From NCBI RefSeq assembly GCF_900101545.1, contig NZ_FMZU01000021.1:80638-144637 (forward strand): DNA of 64,000 bases. The letters are read 5' to 3'. Origin of the DNA: Variovorax sp. CF079 (GTDB lineage: Bacteria; Pseudomonadota; Gammaproteobacteria; Burkholderiales; Burkholderiaceae_C). A model generated the notes under the pieces. It saw nothing but the letters and a program-made list of their open reading frames with translations. It made no database searches and was not told the origin of the DNA. This document shows positions 1 through 7,605 of the stretch, piece after piece. The stretch's first letter is position 1; each line of letters begins with the position of its first letter. A program made the position numbers and the translations under genes.

Positions 1-555
1 AACAGCGAGTCCTTCAAGGGGGTGAACGACCTGACGTTCGATAGCGCTGGCCGTCTCTTCTTCACCGACCAGGGCCAGACCGGCCTGCACGATCCCACGG
101 GCCGCGTCTATCGCCTCGGCACCGATGGCAAGCTGGATCTGCTGCTCTCCAACGCGCCCAGCCCCAACGGCATCGCCGTGAGCGAAGACGGCAAGCTGCT
201 CTTCGTCGCCGTCACGCGCGGTAACCAGGTGTGGCGCGCGCCGCTCCTGCCCGACGGCAGCATCTCGAAGATGGGCGCCTTCCAGAGCTTCTTCGGCACC
301 AGCGGACCCGACGGCCTGGCGCTCGCGGACGACGGCAGCCTGGTGGTGGCGCATGCGAGCCTGGGCGGTGCCTTCGTACTCAATGCGCGCGGCGAGATCA
401 CGCATTTCGTGCGCAGTCCGGGCGGCCAGACCGTTACCAATGTGGCGTTCAGGCCGGGAACAGGGGAGCTGGTGATGACCGAATCGGCGACCGGGACCGT
501 GCTGTCGGCCGAGCTGCCCGTGGCGGGCGTGCCGCTGTTCTCCCACCGGTCCTAG
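1..555 (+). CDS. SMP-30/gluconolactonase/LRE family protein (5' end missing)
   Basis: This is the last 184 codons of a six-bladed beta-propeller lactonase-type protein; the frame is open from base 1, so the true start lies before the window. Family members hydrolyse sugar lactones or related esters with a bound divalent metal. Visible family signatures are the GVNDLTFDSAGRLFFTD strand near the left edge, followed by blade-type repeats such as SPNGIAVSEDGKLLFVA and GPDGLALADDGSLVVA, where the Asn and Asp residues are the usual metal-site positions. The substrate cannot be told. The gene converges on the chromate operon, with a 20-bp gap between the two stop codons. Confidence 0.85.
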   Translation, partial: NSESFKGVNDLTFDSAGRLFFTDQGQTGLHDPTGRVYRLGTDGKLDLLLSNAPSPNGIAVSEDGKLLFVAVTRGNQVWRAPLLPDGSISKMGAFQSFFGTSGPDGLALADDGSLVVAHASLGGAFVLNARGEITHFVRSPGGQTVTNVAFRPGTGELVMTESATGTVLSAELPVAGVPLFSHRS

Positions 556-575
556 CCCATGCGGGCCCTGCCCCC

Positions 576-1034
576 TCAGGCCGTCATCAGCGGCGGCCAG
601 TTGTGGGTTTCGCCGCGCCCCTCGCGGCACCACGCATACAGCGCGTCATACATCACCAAACCGTGGCGCAGCATCTCGTGGTCGTCGGCAAACACGCGGG
701 ACAGACCGAGCGAGATGGCGTACAGCCCCGCGGACTGCGGCGTGAGGTCCGGCCGCGAGGTGTCGGCGCCGCGAACGATGGCGGCCAGCTGCAGCAGCGA
801 CGGCTCGTCCAGGCGGTACTTCGTCAGGAAGGCGTCGAAGCTGCACAGCTCGCCGACATGGCTCATCTCCACCCCGGGGATGTCGTAGGGCGTGGCGCCG
901 GTGTCCGCCGCGATGCGCAGCACCTCCGGCGCCGGCACGTAGAGGAACTCGGCCTCGCGGTCGATGAAGCGCAGGATCAACCAGGGGCAGGCAATGCGGT
1001 CGATCTTCGGGCGTTCGCGGGTCACCCACTTCAT
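576..1034 (-). CDS. ChrB C-terminal-domain protein (stand-alone)
   Basis: A 152-residue protein matching only the C-terminal domain of chromate-resistance protein ChrB. It opens with MKWVTRERPKIDRIACPWL, parallel to the ARPWVDRLACAWLVRRFID segment of the full-length ChrB encoded upstream, and shares the later DIPGVEMSHVGE-type block. The N-terminal winged-helix-like half of ChrB is absent, so DNA binding is unlikely. Its ATG overlaps the stop of the preceding SOD-like/rhodanese gene by 4 bp, so it is the last gene of the chr operon. Such single-domain proteins accompany chrA in many proteobacteria; their biochemical role is not established. Confidence 0.85.
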   Translation of the reverse strand: MKWVTRERPKIDRIACPWLILRFIDREAEFLYVPAPEVLRIAADTGATPYDIPGVEMSHVGELCSFDAFLTKYRLDEPSLLQLAAIVRGADTSRPDLTPQSAGLYAISLGLSRVFADDHEMLRHGLVMYDALYAWCREGRGETHNWPPLMTA

Positions 1035-1663
1035 GATGTCCCTCCTTGCTTGCCGGGCTTGCCGGGCTTGGCGGCGAGTGGTTGCCCGGCGCTCTGCCAG
1101 CCGTCGATACCGCCGCGCAGGTAGCGCGCCTGCAGGCCCGCGGCGCGCAGGCGCATCGCCGTCGAGCGCCCCACCTCGTGGCCGTAGACGCAGTAGACGA
1201 CCACCTCGCGGTCGGTGGGCAATTCGCCGGCCCAATCGCCGACATCGGCCGGGTCGCGCCAGCGGGCGCCGGGAATCATCGATGCCGCCTGTTCGAACAC
1301 GCCGGCGCGACGCACGTCGAGCAGCAAGGCGTCCGCGACCTCGTCCTGGCGCGCACCGAAGGGCTCGCTCGCCGCATGCACGGCCTCCTGGTAGCGCTCG
1401 TACACCGGATTCCAGTCGATGGCGGCGATGAACGCTTCGATGTCTTCCTGCTTGTCGACGGCCAGGATCGGTATGCCGTCGCCGCCGGGCGCCTGCTGAT
1501 TGACGAGCGTGCCCTCGCGCGGCTGGAACATCAGCAGCACGGAGCTCGAAGCGCCACCGGGCGTCCTGGCCATCGCGATGAACTCCTCGCGCCAACGCTC
1601 GACGCTGCCGAAATTGGCGGCCAGGGCCAGCGCCATCGGTGGGGGCAGGACGGATGCATCCAT
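1031..1663 (-). CDS. superoxide-dismutase-like/rhodanese fusion protein of the chr operon
   Basis: 210 residues, two parts. Residues about 10-105 resemble the C-terminal domain of Fe/Mn superoxide dismutase: FGSVERWREEF, then a PILAVD segment and an IDWNPVYERYQ segment matching the SOD NW..V..RY end. The metal-ligand segment normally read as D-V-W-E-H is DKQED here, so the metal site looks lost. Residues about 110-200 form a rhodanese domain (LLLDVRRAGVFEQA, then the Cys loop YCVYGHEVGRS, then GGIDGW). In Cupriavidus chr operons an SOD (ChrC) and a rhodanese-like protein (ChrE) are, as I recall, separate genes; here the two folds are joined. It lies 10 bp after chrA. A redox role in chromate tolerance is inference. 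Confidence 0.8.
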   Translation of the reverse strand: MDASVLPPPMALALAANFGSVERWREEFIAMARTPGGASSSVLLMFQPREGTLVNQQAPGGDGIPILAVDKQEDIEAFIAAIDWNPVYERYQEAVHAASEPFGARQDEVADALLLDVRRAGVFEQAASMIPGARWRDPADVGDWAGELPTDREVVVYCVYGHEVGRSTAMRLRAAGLQARYLRGGIDGWQSAGQPLAAKPGKPGKQGGTS

Positions 1664-1673
1664 GGAACTCTCC

Positions 1674-3047
1674 TCAGGGGAAAAGCAGCGGCCTGCCCAA
1701 CGTGACGGCGAGCCCCGCCAGTGCGCAGGCGCCGAGCAGCGGCATCACGCCGAGCTTGAAGCGGAACAGGGCGATGGCCGCGGCCACGACGATGACGGCC
1801 GAGACGAAATCGAAGCGGCCGCCGAAGCCCTGCGGCCACAGCACGTGGTACGCGAAGAACAGTGCGAGATTCAGGATCACGCCCACCACCGCCGCGGTGA
1901 TCGCGGACAGCGGCGCGGTGAAGCCCAGCTTGCCGTGGGTCGACTCGACCAGCGGCCCGCCCGCCAGGATGAAGATAAAGGAGGGCAGGAAGGTGAAGAA
2001 GGTGACGACCGTGGCAGCCAGTGCCCCACCGAGGAACAGCGCATCGGGTCCCAGCACCTGCTTCGCCCATCCGCCGACGAAGCCCACGAAGGCCACCACC
2101 ATGATCAGCGGGCCCGGGGTCGTCTCGCCCAGGGCCAGGCCGTCGATCATCTGCGCGCCGCTGAGCCAATGGTGCTGTTCGACCGCACCCTGGTAGACAT
2201 AGGGCAGCACCGCGTAGGCGCCGCCGAAAGTCAGCAGCGCCGCCTTGGTGAAGAACCAGCCCATCTGCGTTAACGTGCCCTGCAGGCCTTGGATGGCGAT
2301 GAGCGCGCCCATCGCGAGCGCCCATGCACCCAGCCCGACGGCCAGCAGCTTCGCCAGGTGGCTGCGCGAGAAGCGCGCGTGTGCCGGCGTCGGCGTGTCG
2401 TCGTCGATCAGCGCCGGTCCGTAGCTCTGCTGTTGGCTGCCGTGGCCGCCGCCGAGCGCGAACACGGCGGGCGCCCGGCGCGCGCCGAAGTGCCCGATCA
2501 GCCCGGCCGCGAGGACGATGGCCGGGAAGGGCGTGTCGAAAGCGAAGATGGCCACGAAGGCCGCCGCCGCGATGCCCCACATCCAGGGGTTCTTGAGCGC
2601 GCGCGTGCCGATGCGGTGCGCCGCGTGCAGCACCAGCGCCGTCACGGCCGGCTTGATGCCGTAGAAGATGCCGGCCACCACCGGCACGTCGCCGAAGCGC
2701 AGGTAGATCCACGAAAGCGCGATCAGGATGAAGAGCGAGGGCAGCACGAACAAGGCGCCGGCGACGATGCCGCCCCAGGTGCGGTGCATGAGCCAGCCGA
2801 TGTAGGTGGCCAACTGCTGGGCCTCCGGACCGGGCAGCAGCATGCAGTAGTTGAGCGCGTGCAGAAATCGCTTCTCGCTGATCCAGCGCCGGCGCTCGAC
2901 CAGCTCGGTGTGCATGATCGCGATCTGCCCCGCCGGCCCGCCGAAGCTGATGAAGCCGAGCTTGAGCCAGAAGCGGAAGGCCGCGCCGAAGCTGACGGGG
3001 TCGGGCGGGGCGATCGCCTCGCCCGTTTTCTCCAAAGTGGCGCTCAC
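1674..3047 (-). CDS. chrA: chromate transporter ChrA (CHR family, two-domain)
   Basis: 457 residues, the usual length of a long-chain CHR exporter made of two homologous membrane halves. ChrA expels chromate across the inner membrane using the proton-motive force. The first half carries KLGFISFGGPAGQIAIMH and a LPGPEAQQLATYIGW loop; the second carries TKAALLTFGGAYAVLPYVY and the matching ALGETTPGPLIMVVAF loop. About ten hydrophobic segments are visible. The GTG start at 3047 overlaps the TGA of chrB in a GTGA, which decides the start and implies translational coupling. Promoted from the chrB upstream site. Confidence 0.95.
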   Translation of the reverse strand: MSATLEKTGEAIAPPDPVSFGAAFRFWLKLGFISFGGPAGQIAIMHTELVERRRWISEKRFLHALNYCMLLPGPEAQQLATYIGWLMHRTWGGIVAGALFVLPSLFILIALSWIYLRFGDVPVVAGIFYGIKPAVTALVLHAAHRIGTRALKNPWMWGIAAAAFVAIFAFDTPFPAIVLAAGLIGHFGARRAPAVFALGGGHGSQQQSYGPALIDDDTPTPAHARFSRSHLAKLLAVGLGAWALAMGALIAIQGLQGTLTQMGWFFTKAALLTFGGAYAVLPYVYQGAVEQHHWLSGAQMIDGLALGETTPGPLIMVVAFVGFVGGWAKQVLGPDALFLGGALAATVVTFFTFLPSFIFILAGGPLVESTHGKLGFTAPLSAITAAVVGVILNLALFFAYHVLWPQGFGGRFDFVSAVIVVAAAIALFRFKLGVMPLLGACALAGLAVTLGRPLLFP

Positions 3048-3988
3048 GAAGATGCTCCCGGCGCCGCATACAGCGCATCGAATACGGCCGCCGCGGCGGC
3101 GATCAGCTTGTCGTCCTTGGCGTGCACTTCGCGCAGGCCGCCCAGTACCGCTTCCAGCCCGGCCGCTTCGGGCACGGGGATGCCGCCGACGTCGAGATAG
3201 TGCACCGCGCCGGCGACGCGCTGCAGCCTCGGATCGGATTCCAGGCCGAAGCTCGCGGCCATCACTTCGAAGGTGACGCGCGTCCCGACGTGGGTGAAGC
3301 GCGCGCCGTCGTAGTCGAAGCCGATGGCGCCGCGCGGCGTGCGAACCGGGGCGCGGGCCCCGTCCAGCCAGACGAACTCGGCCGCCGGGTCGATGAAACG
3401 CCGCACCAGCCAGGCGCAGGCCAGCCGGTCCACCCACGGGCGCGCGCGGGTGGCCCAGCGCTTGCCCTGGAACCGGGCCCGATCCAGTCGCTCGATGCCG
3501 TCGTTCGGGCGCGGCTGCGGTTCGCCCTTGGAGAACCTGGCGTCGAGCGTGCGCCGCAGCGCCAGCAGTTCGGACTCGGCCTGTTCGGCGGCCGGGCCGG
3601 GGTAGTAGTCGATGCCGCGCAAGGCCTGCAGCGCGTCGGCCACGCCGCGCTGCCGGCGCCTGGCCTCGGTTTCGGCCAGGCCTTCGAGTTCGAGCTGCAG
3701 CGCCGTCGCGGTTTCGCGCCACTGCGCATAGGCATCGGTGCGATCGAACTGCGCCAGCACCTCGACGCGCTGGGCCTCGTCGCGCGGCGCGAGCGTCATC
3801 ACCGACGCCGTGCCGCCGTGCTCGCGCACCTCGGCGGCCAGGGACTCCAGGATCGATGCGTGCGCGTCGGGCAGCAGGTAGGCGCCGTCGCGCAGCGCCG
3901 CGCACCCCAGCGCCTTGAGCGCCCGCCAGATGCGCAGGCGCACCGCGTTGGGCTGGGTCGGAAGGGTGACGATCAGGATGGCCCACAT
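3044..3988 (-). CDS. chrB: chromate resistance regulator ChrB
   Basis: 314 residues with both ChrB domains. The N-terminal part (WAILIVTLPTQPNAVRLRIW and GAYLLP) is the winged-helix-like half that acts as a chromate-responsive repressor in characterised homologues. The C-terminal part from about residue 185 (ARPWVDRLACAWLVRRFID) is the domain repeated alone at 576-1034. I chose ATG 3988 over ATG 4000: a good promoter (TTGATA, 17-bp spacer, TATGCT) puts the -10 hexamer over ATG 4000, so transcription should begin at about 3988, giving a leaderless message. Palindromes in the promoter fit autorepression. First gene of the chr operon. Confidence 0.9.
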   Translation of the reverse strand: MWAILIVTLPTQPNAVRLRIWRALKALGCAALRDGAYLLPDAHASILESLAAEVREHGGTASVMTLAPRDEAQRVEVLAQFDRTDAYAQWRETATALQLELEGLAETEARRRQRGVADALQALRGIDYYPGPAAEQAESELLALRRTLDARFSKGEPQPRPNDGIERLDRARFQGKRWATRARPWVDRLACAWLVRRFIDPAAEFVWLDGARAPVRTPRGAIGFDYDGARFTHVGTRVTFEVMAASFGLESDPRLQRVAGAVHYLDVGGIPVPEAAGLEAVLGGLREVHAKDDKLIAAAAAVFDALYAAPGASS

Positions 3989-3993
3989 GGTGA

Positions 3994-4024
3994 GTAGCAT
4001 ACGCTACAAGAAATGTAGTATCAA
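3994..4024 (-). promoter_or_regulatory. chr operon promoter with two nested palindromes
   Basis: On the minus strand, TTGATA (4024-4019) and TATGCT (4001-3996) are separated by exactly 17 bp. Two perfect palindromes overlap them. GTAGC-ATAC-GCTAC (3994-4007) covers the -10, and CTACA-AGAAA-TGTAG (4004-4018) fills the spacer; they share CTAC. This is the classic layout for a repressor that excludes RNA polymerase. ChrB is the likely ligand-responsive repressor (inference); the divergent LysR protein is the alternative. Confidence 0.6.
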
Positions 4025-4085
4025 TATCAAAATTCGGAGCCGGGATTGGTGGCGCCGGCAGCGCATGCATCATTGACGCCCCGCC

Positions 4086-5021
4086 ATGGACAGACTCAAG
4101 CAACTCGAATCCTTCGTCGCCATCGCCACCCGCGGCAGCCTCACGGCCGCGGCCAAGGCCGAGGGCGTGGCGCCGGCGATCATGGGCCGGCGCCTGGATG
4201 CGCTGGAGGAGCGCCTCGGCGTCAAGCTCCTGCTGCGCACCACGCGCCGCATCACGCTCACGCACGAGGGCAGCGCCTTCCTCGAGGACTGCCAGCGCCT
4301 GCTGGTCGAGCTCGCGAACGCCGAGGCCAGCGTGAGCGCCGGCGGCGTCAAGGCCGCCGGCCATCTGCGCGTGACGGCACCGGCGGGCTTCGGCCGGCGC
4401 CATGTCGCGCCGCTGGTGCCGCGCTTCCACGAGCTGCACCCCGAAGTCACGATCTCGCTCAACCTCAGCGACCGCGTGATCGACGTGGCACGCGAGAGCT
4501 ACGACTGCGCGGTGCGCGTGGGCGACCTGCCGGACTCCTCGCTGGTGAGCCTGCGCCTGGCCGACAACCGGCGCCGCTGCGTCGCTACGCCCGAGTTCGT
4601 GCGTCGCCACGGCGCGCCGCGGCATCCGGGCGAGCTGGCGCGCTTCGCCTGCCTCAGCCTGTCGAGCGATGCCTCGCAGACCCGCGGTTGGGCCTTTCGC
4701 GTGCCGACCGCGGGCGGCGAGCACGAAGTGATCTACCTCAAGCCGACCGGCCCGCTCGATTGCTCCGACGGCCAGGTGCTGCACGACTGGTGCCTGGCCG
4801 GCCACGGCATCGCCTGGCGCAGCACCTGGGAGGTGGAGGCCGAGATCGACGCCGGCCTGCTGGTGCCGCTGCTCGACGAGTTCGCCGCGCCGCCCAACGG
4901 CATCTACGCGGTATTCCCGCAACGCAAGCATCTGCCGCTGCGCGTGCGGCTGTGGCTCGATTTTCTGAAGGCGCACTATGCGCGGCCGGAGTTCTGGGGC
5001 GGCACAATCGCTGCGCAGTAG
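4086..5021 (+). CDS. LysR family transcriptional regulator
   Basis: 311 residues. The N-terminal winged helix-turn-helix (residues 1-60, LKQLESFVAIATRGSLTAAA through the GVKLLLRTTRR wing) is followed by a periplasmic-binding-protein-like effector domain from about residue 90. The effector domain shows LRVTAPAGFGRRHVAPLVPRF and the C-terminal VFPQRKHLPLRVRLWLDFL ending, typical of the CrgA/AphB-type subgroup common in Burkholderiales. It is divergent from the chr operon and lies 20 bp before the DUF2214 gene, so it may control either. The effector is unknown. Confidence 0.9.
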   Translation: MDRLKQLESFVAIATRGSLTAAAKAEGVAPAIMGRRLDALEERLGVKLLLRTTRRITLTHEGSAFLEDCQRLLVELANAEASVSAGGVKAAGHLRVTAPAGFGRRHVAPLVPRFHELHPEVTISLNLSDRVIDVARESYDCAVRVGDLPDSSLVSLRLADNRRRCVATPEFVRRHGAPRHPGELARFACLSLSSDASQTRGWAFRVPTAGGEHEVIYLKPTGPLDCSDGQVLHDWCLAGHGIAWRSTWEVEAEIDAGLLVPLLDEFAAPPNGIYAVFPQRKHLPLRVRLWLDFLKAHYARPEFWGGTIAAQ

Positions 5022-5041
5022 AAACAACAGGAAAAACCACG

Positions 5042-5500
5042 ATGACCCTCGAAGCGATCCTTGCCTACCTGCACATCCTGGCCATCCTCACGATGGTGGT
5101 CTTCATCTCGAGCGAAGCCGCGCTGTGCCGCGTGCAGTGGCTCAACTCCGCGGTGGTCGAGCGCCTCGCCAAGGTCGACATGGTCTACGGCTTCTCCGCC
5201 ATCGCCGTGCTCGCGACCGGCGTCGCGCGCACCTGGTGGGGCATGAAGGGCACCACCTGGTACTGGACCAATCCGCTGCTGCACGTGAAGCTCACGCTCT
5301 TCATCATCATCGGCGTGATCTCGATCTTCCCGACGCTGACCTACTTCCGCTGGCGCAAGGCGGTGCGTTCCACCGGCACCCTGCCGAGCGAGGCCGAGAT
5401 CAAGAAGACCCGGCGGCTGGTGATGATCCAGGCGCACCTGCTCGTGCTGATCCCGCTGGTCGCCGCCTTCCTGGCACGCGGCTTCGGCGCGCGGAGCTAG
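5042..5500 (+). CDS. DUF2214 family inner-membrane protein
   Basis: 152 residues with four predicted membrane spans: residues 4-22, about 45-62, about 78-98 and the last 20. The start region LEAILAYLHILAILTMVVFISSEAALC and the TGVARTWWGMKG loop are typical of DUF2214. Known family function is lacking. It sits 20 bp after the LysR gene and 6 bp before the next membrane gene, so all may be co-transcribed. The end of the frame is KKTRRLVMIQAHLLVLIPLVAA, a conserved last helix. Confidence 0.8.
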   Translation: MTLEAILAYLHILAILTMVVFISSEAALCRVQWLNSAVVERLAKVDMVYGFSAIAVLATGVARTWWGMKGTTWYWTNPLLHVKLTLFIIIGVISIFPTLTYFRWRKAVRSTGTLPSEAEIKKTRRLVMIQAHLLVLIPLVAAFLARGFGARS

Positions 5501-5506
5501 CCCCGC

Positions 5507-7546
5507 ATGAAGCCGGCCTACGTGAAGGCGCTGTTCGCCGGCACCATCTTCACCAGCGCCTTCCTGCTGTTCCTGGTGCAGCCGCTGATCGCCAAGCAGA
5601 TCCTGCCGTGGTTCGGCGGCTCGGCGGCGGTGTGGTCGGTGTGCATGGTGTTCTTCCAGGTGGTGCTGCTGGCGGGCTACGCCTACTCGGACTGGATCAC
5701 GCGCCGGCTGAGCGTGCGCGCGCAGACCCGGCTGCACGTCGCGCTGCTGCTGGCGAGCCTCGTCTTCCTGCCGATCGTGACCAGCGCGCGCTGGAAACCG
5801 ACCGGTGCCGAAGATCCGACCTGGTGGATCCTCGGCCTGTTGATGGGCACCATCGGCCTGCCGTACTTCCTGCTCTCCACCACCGGGCCGCTGGTGCAGT
5901 CCTGGGTGGCGCGCACGCCCTGGGGTGCGCAGGTGTACCGCTACTTCTCGCTGTCGAACCTGGCCTCGCTGGTCTCGCTCTTGAGCTACCCGGTGCTGAT
6001 CGAACCGCGCAGTACGGTGCTTCAGCAGAGCTATGGATGGTCATGGGGATACGGTCTCTTCGCCGTGCTGTGCAGCGCCACCACGCTCTATGTCTCGCGC
6101 CGCTGGGCCGCGAGCACGGTCGTGCCCGCCTCGAAGGTCGATCGCGCCACCACCGTGCCCGACGCGCCGCCGCGCACCGCCGACTACCTGCTGTGGCTGG
6201 CGCTGCCGGCGCTCGCGTCCTGGCTGCTGCTGGCGGTCACCAACCACATCACGCAGAACGTGGCGTCCATCCCCTTCCTGTGGGTGCTGCCGCTGTCGGT
6301 GTACCTGCTGACCTTCGTGCTGACCTTCGAGAGCGACCGCTGGTACCGCCGCGGCGTGGTGCTGCCGGCGGCGGCGGTCATGCTGGTGCTCTGCGCCTTC
6401 GGGCTGCAGGACAACATCGGTTCGAACGTCAAGACCGGGCTGCCGATCTATGTCGCCGGCCTGTTCGTCTTGTGCATGTTCCTGCACGGCGAGATGGCGC
6501 GGCTGCGCCCGGGCGCGCGTTACCTCACGCGCTTCTATCTCATGCTGTCGCTCGGCGGTGCCGCAGGCGGCGTGACGGTGGGGCTGGTGGCGCCGCACGT
6601 GCTGCCGGCCTACTACGAGCTGGGCATCGGCCTGGTGCTCGTCGCGCTCGCCGGCGTGGCGCTGCTGCGCACCCGGCGCATCCTGGTGTTTTCGACGCTG
6701 GCGCTCGCCGCCTGCTGCGCGTGGTTCCTTGTGCTGCAGGTGCGCCACGACGTGACCGGCGCGCGGCGCATGGTCCGCAATTTCTACGGCACGGTGATCA
6801 CGTTCGACTCGCACCGCGCCGATCCGGCCGATGATGTGCGCCAGATGTACCACGGCTCGGTCAAGCACGGCGAGCAATACCTGGCGCCCGCGCGCAGGCG
6901 CGAGCCGACGGCCTACTACGGCCCCGACTCCGGCATCGGGCGGGCGATCGCCGCGGCGCCGCTGCGGCCGCGCCGCGTCGGTGTGATCGGGCTCGGTGCC
7001 GGCACGCTCGCGGCCTACGGCCGGGCCGGCGACGTCTACCGCTTCTATGAGATCGATCCGCAGGTGTACAAGCTAGCGGACACCGAGTTCAGCTTCCTCG
7101 CCGACAGCGCCGCGCGCATCGAACGCGTGACTGGCGACGGGCGGCTGGCGCTCGAGCGCGACAGCCCGCAGGCCTTCGACGTGCTGGCGGTCGATGCGTT
7201 TTCGGGTGGCGCGGTGCCCGTCCACCTGCTCACTGCCGAGGCCATCGATGTCTATCTGCGGCACATGCAGCCGGGCGGCGTGATCGTCTTCAACGTCACC
7301 AATCGCTACATCGCGCTGGCCCCGGTGATCCAGAAGATTGCAGACTCCAAGGGCCTGCACGGGGCGCTGGTTCACGACGAGGCGGAGAGCACCCCGTTTC
7401 GCGCCACCGACTACGTGCTGGTCGCGCGCGATCCGCAGGCGCTGATGCGCCATCCGATCCGCGGCGCGACCTCTGCGCCCGAGCCGATTGCGAGCCTCGA
7501 GCCCTGGACCGACGATTTCAACAATCTCTTCAGCGTGCTGAAGTAG
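5507..7546 (+). CDS. fused multi-span membrane/spermidine-synthase-like protein (copy 1)
   Basis: 679 residues. The N-terminal 420 residues form about ten to twelve membrane helices beginning with KALFAGTIFTSAFLLFLVQP. The C-terminal part (about 470-660) is a Rossmann domain of the spermidine-synthase superfamily. It has IGLGAGTLAAYG in place of the usual GGGDG loop, YEIDP as the ribose-binding acidic motif, GDGRLAL, and DAFSGGAVPVHLLT as the catalytic Asp loop. This architecture is widespread in Burkholderiales; whether it makes a polyamine is unproven because the putrescine-site residues are not obvious. A close paralogue follows directly. Confidence 0.8.
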   Translation: MKPAYVKALFAGTIFTSAFLLFLVQPLIAKQILPWFGGSAAVWSVCMVFFQVVLLAGYAYSDWITRRLSVRAQTRLHVALLLASLVFLPIVTSARWKPTGAEDPTWWILGLLMGTIGLPYFLLSTTGPLVQSWVARTPWGAQVYRYFSLSNLASLVSLLSYPVLIEPRSTVLQQSYGWSWGYGLFAVLCSATTLYVSRRWAASTVVPASKVDRATTVPDAPPRTADYLLWLALPALASWLLLAVTNHITQNVASIPFLWVLPLSVYLLTFVLTFESDRWYRRGVVLPAAAVMLVLCAFGLQDNIGSNVKTGLPIYVAGLFVLCMFLHGEMARLRPGARYLTRFYLMLSLGGAAGGVTVGLVAPHVLPAYYELGIGLVLVALAGVALLRTRRILVFSTLALAACCAWFLVLQVRHDVTGARRMVRNFYGTVITFDSHRADPADDVRQMYHGSVKHGEQYLAPARRREPTAYYGPDSGIGRAIAAAPLRPRRVGVIGLGAGTLAAYGRAGDVYRFYEIDPQVYKLADTEFSFLADSAARIERVTGDGRLALERDSPQAFDVLAVDAFSGGAVPVHLLTAEAIDVYLRHMQPGGVIVFNVTNRYIALAPVIQKIADSKGLHGALVHDEAESTPFRATDYVLVARDPQALMRHPIRGATSAPEPIASLEPWTDDFNNLFSVLK

Positions 7547-7605
7547 GGTCCGGGTCCGAGAACGCCTGCATGACGATCAAGGGGTTCTCGCGAGGCGCGG
7601 CCGGC

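Noticed and set aside
1041..1075. CTTGCCGGG tandem units
   Set aside because: Only about two and a half copies coding a Gly-Lys-Pro tail; too few to call a functional repeat.
3998..4000. ATG 4000 as chrB start
   Set aside because: It lies inside the predicted -10 hexamer and palindrome; ATG 3988 matches the expected transcript start.
1674..5027. Open minus-strand frame over 3 kb, seemingly one 1117-residue protein
   Set aside because: Only the part from 3047 downstream is ChrA. The rest runs antisense through the LysR gene and across ChrB in another frame, and stays open only because of high GC.
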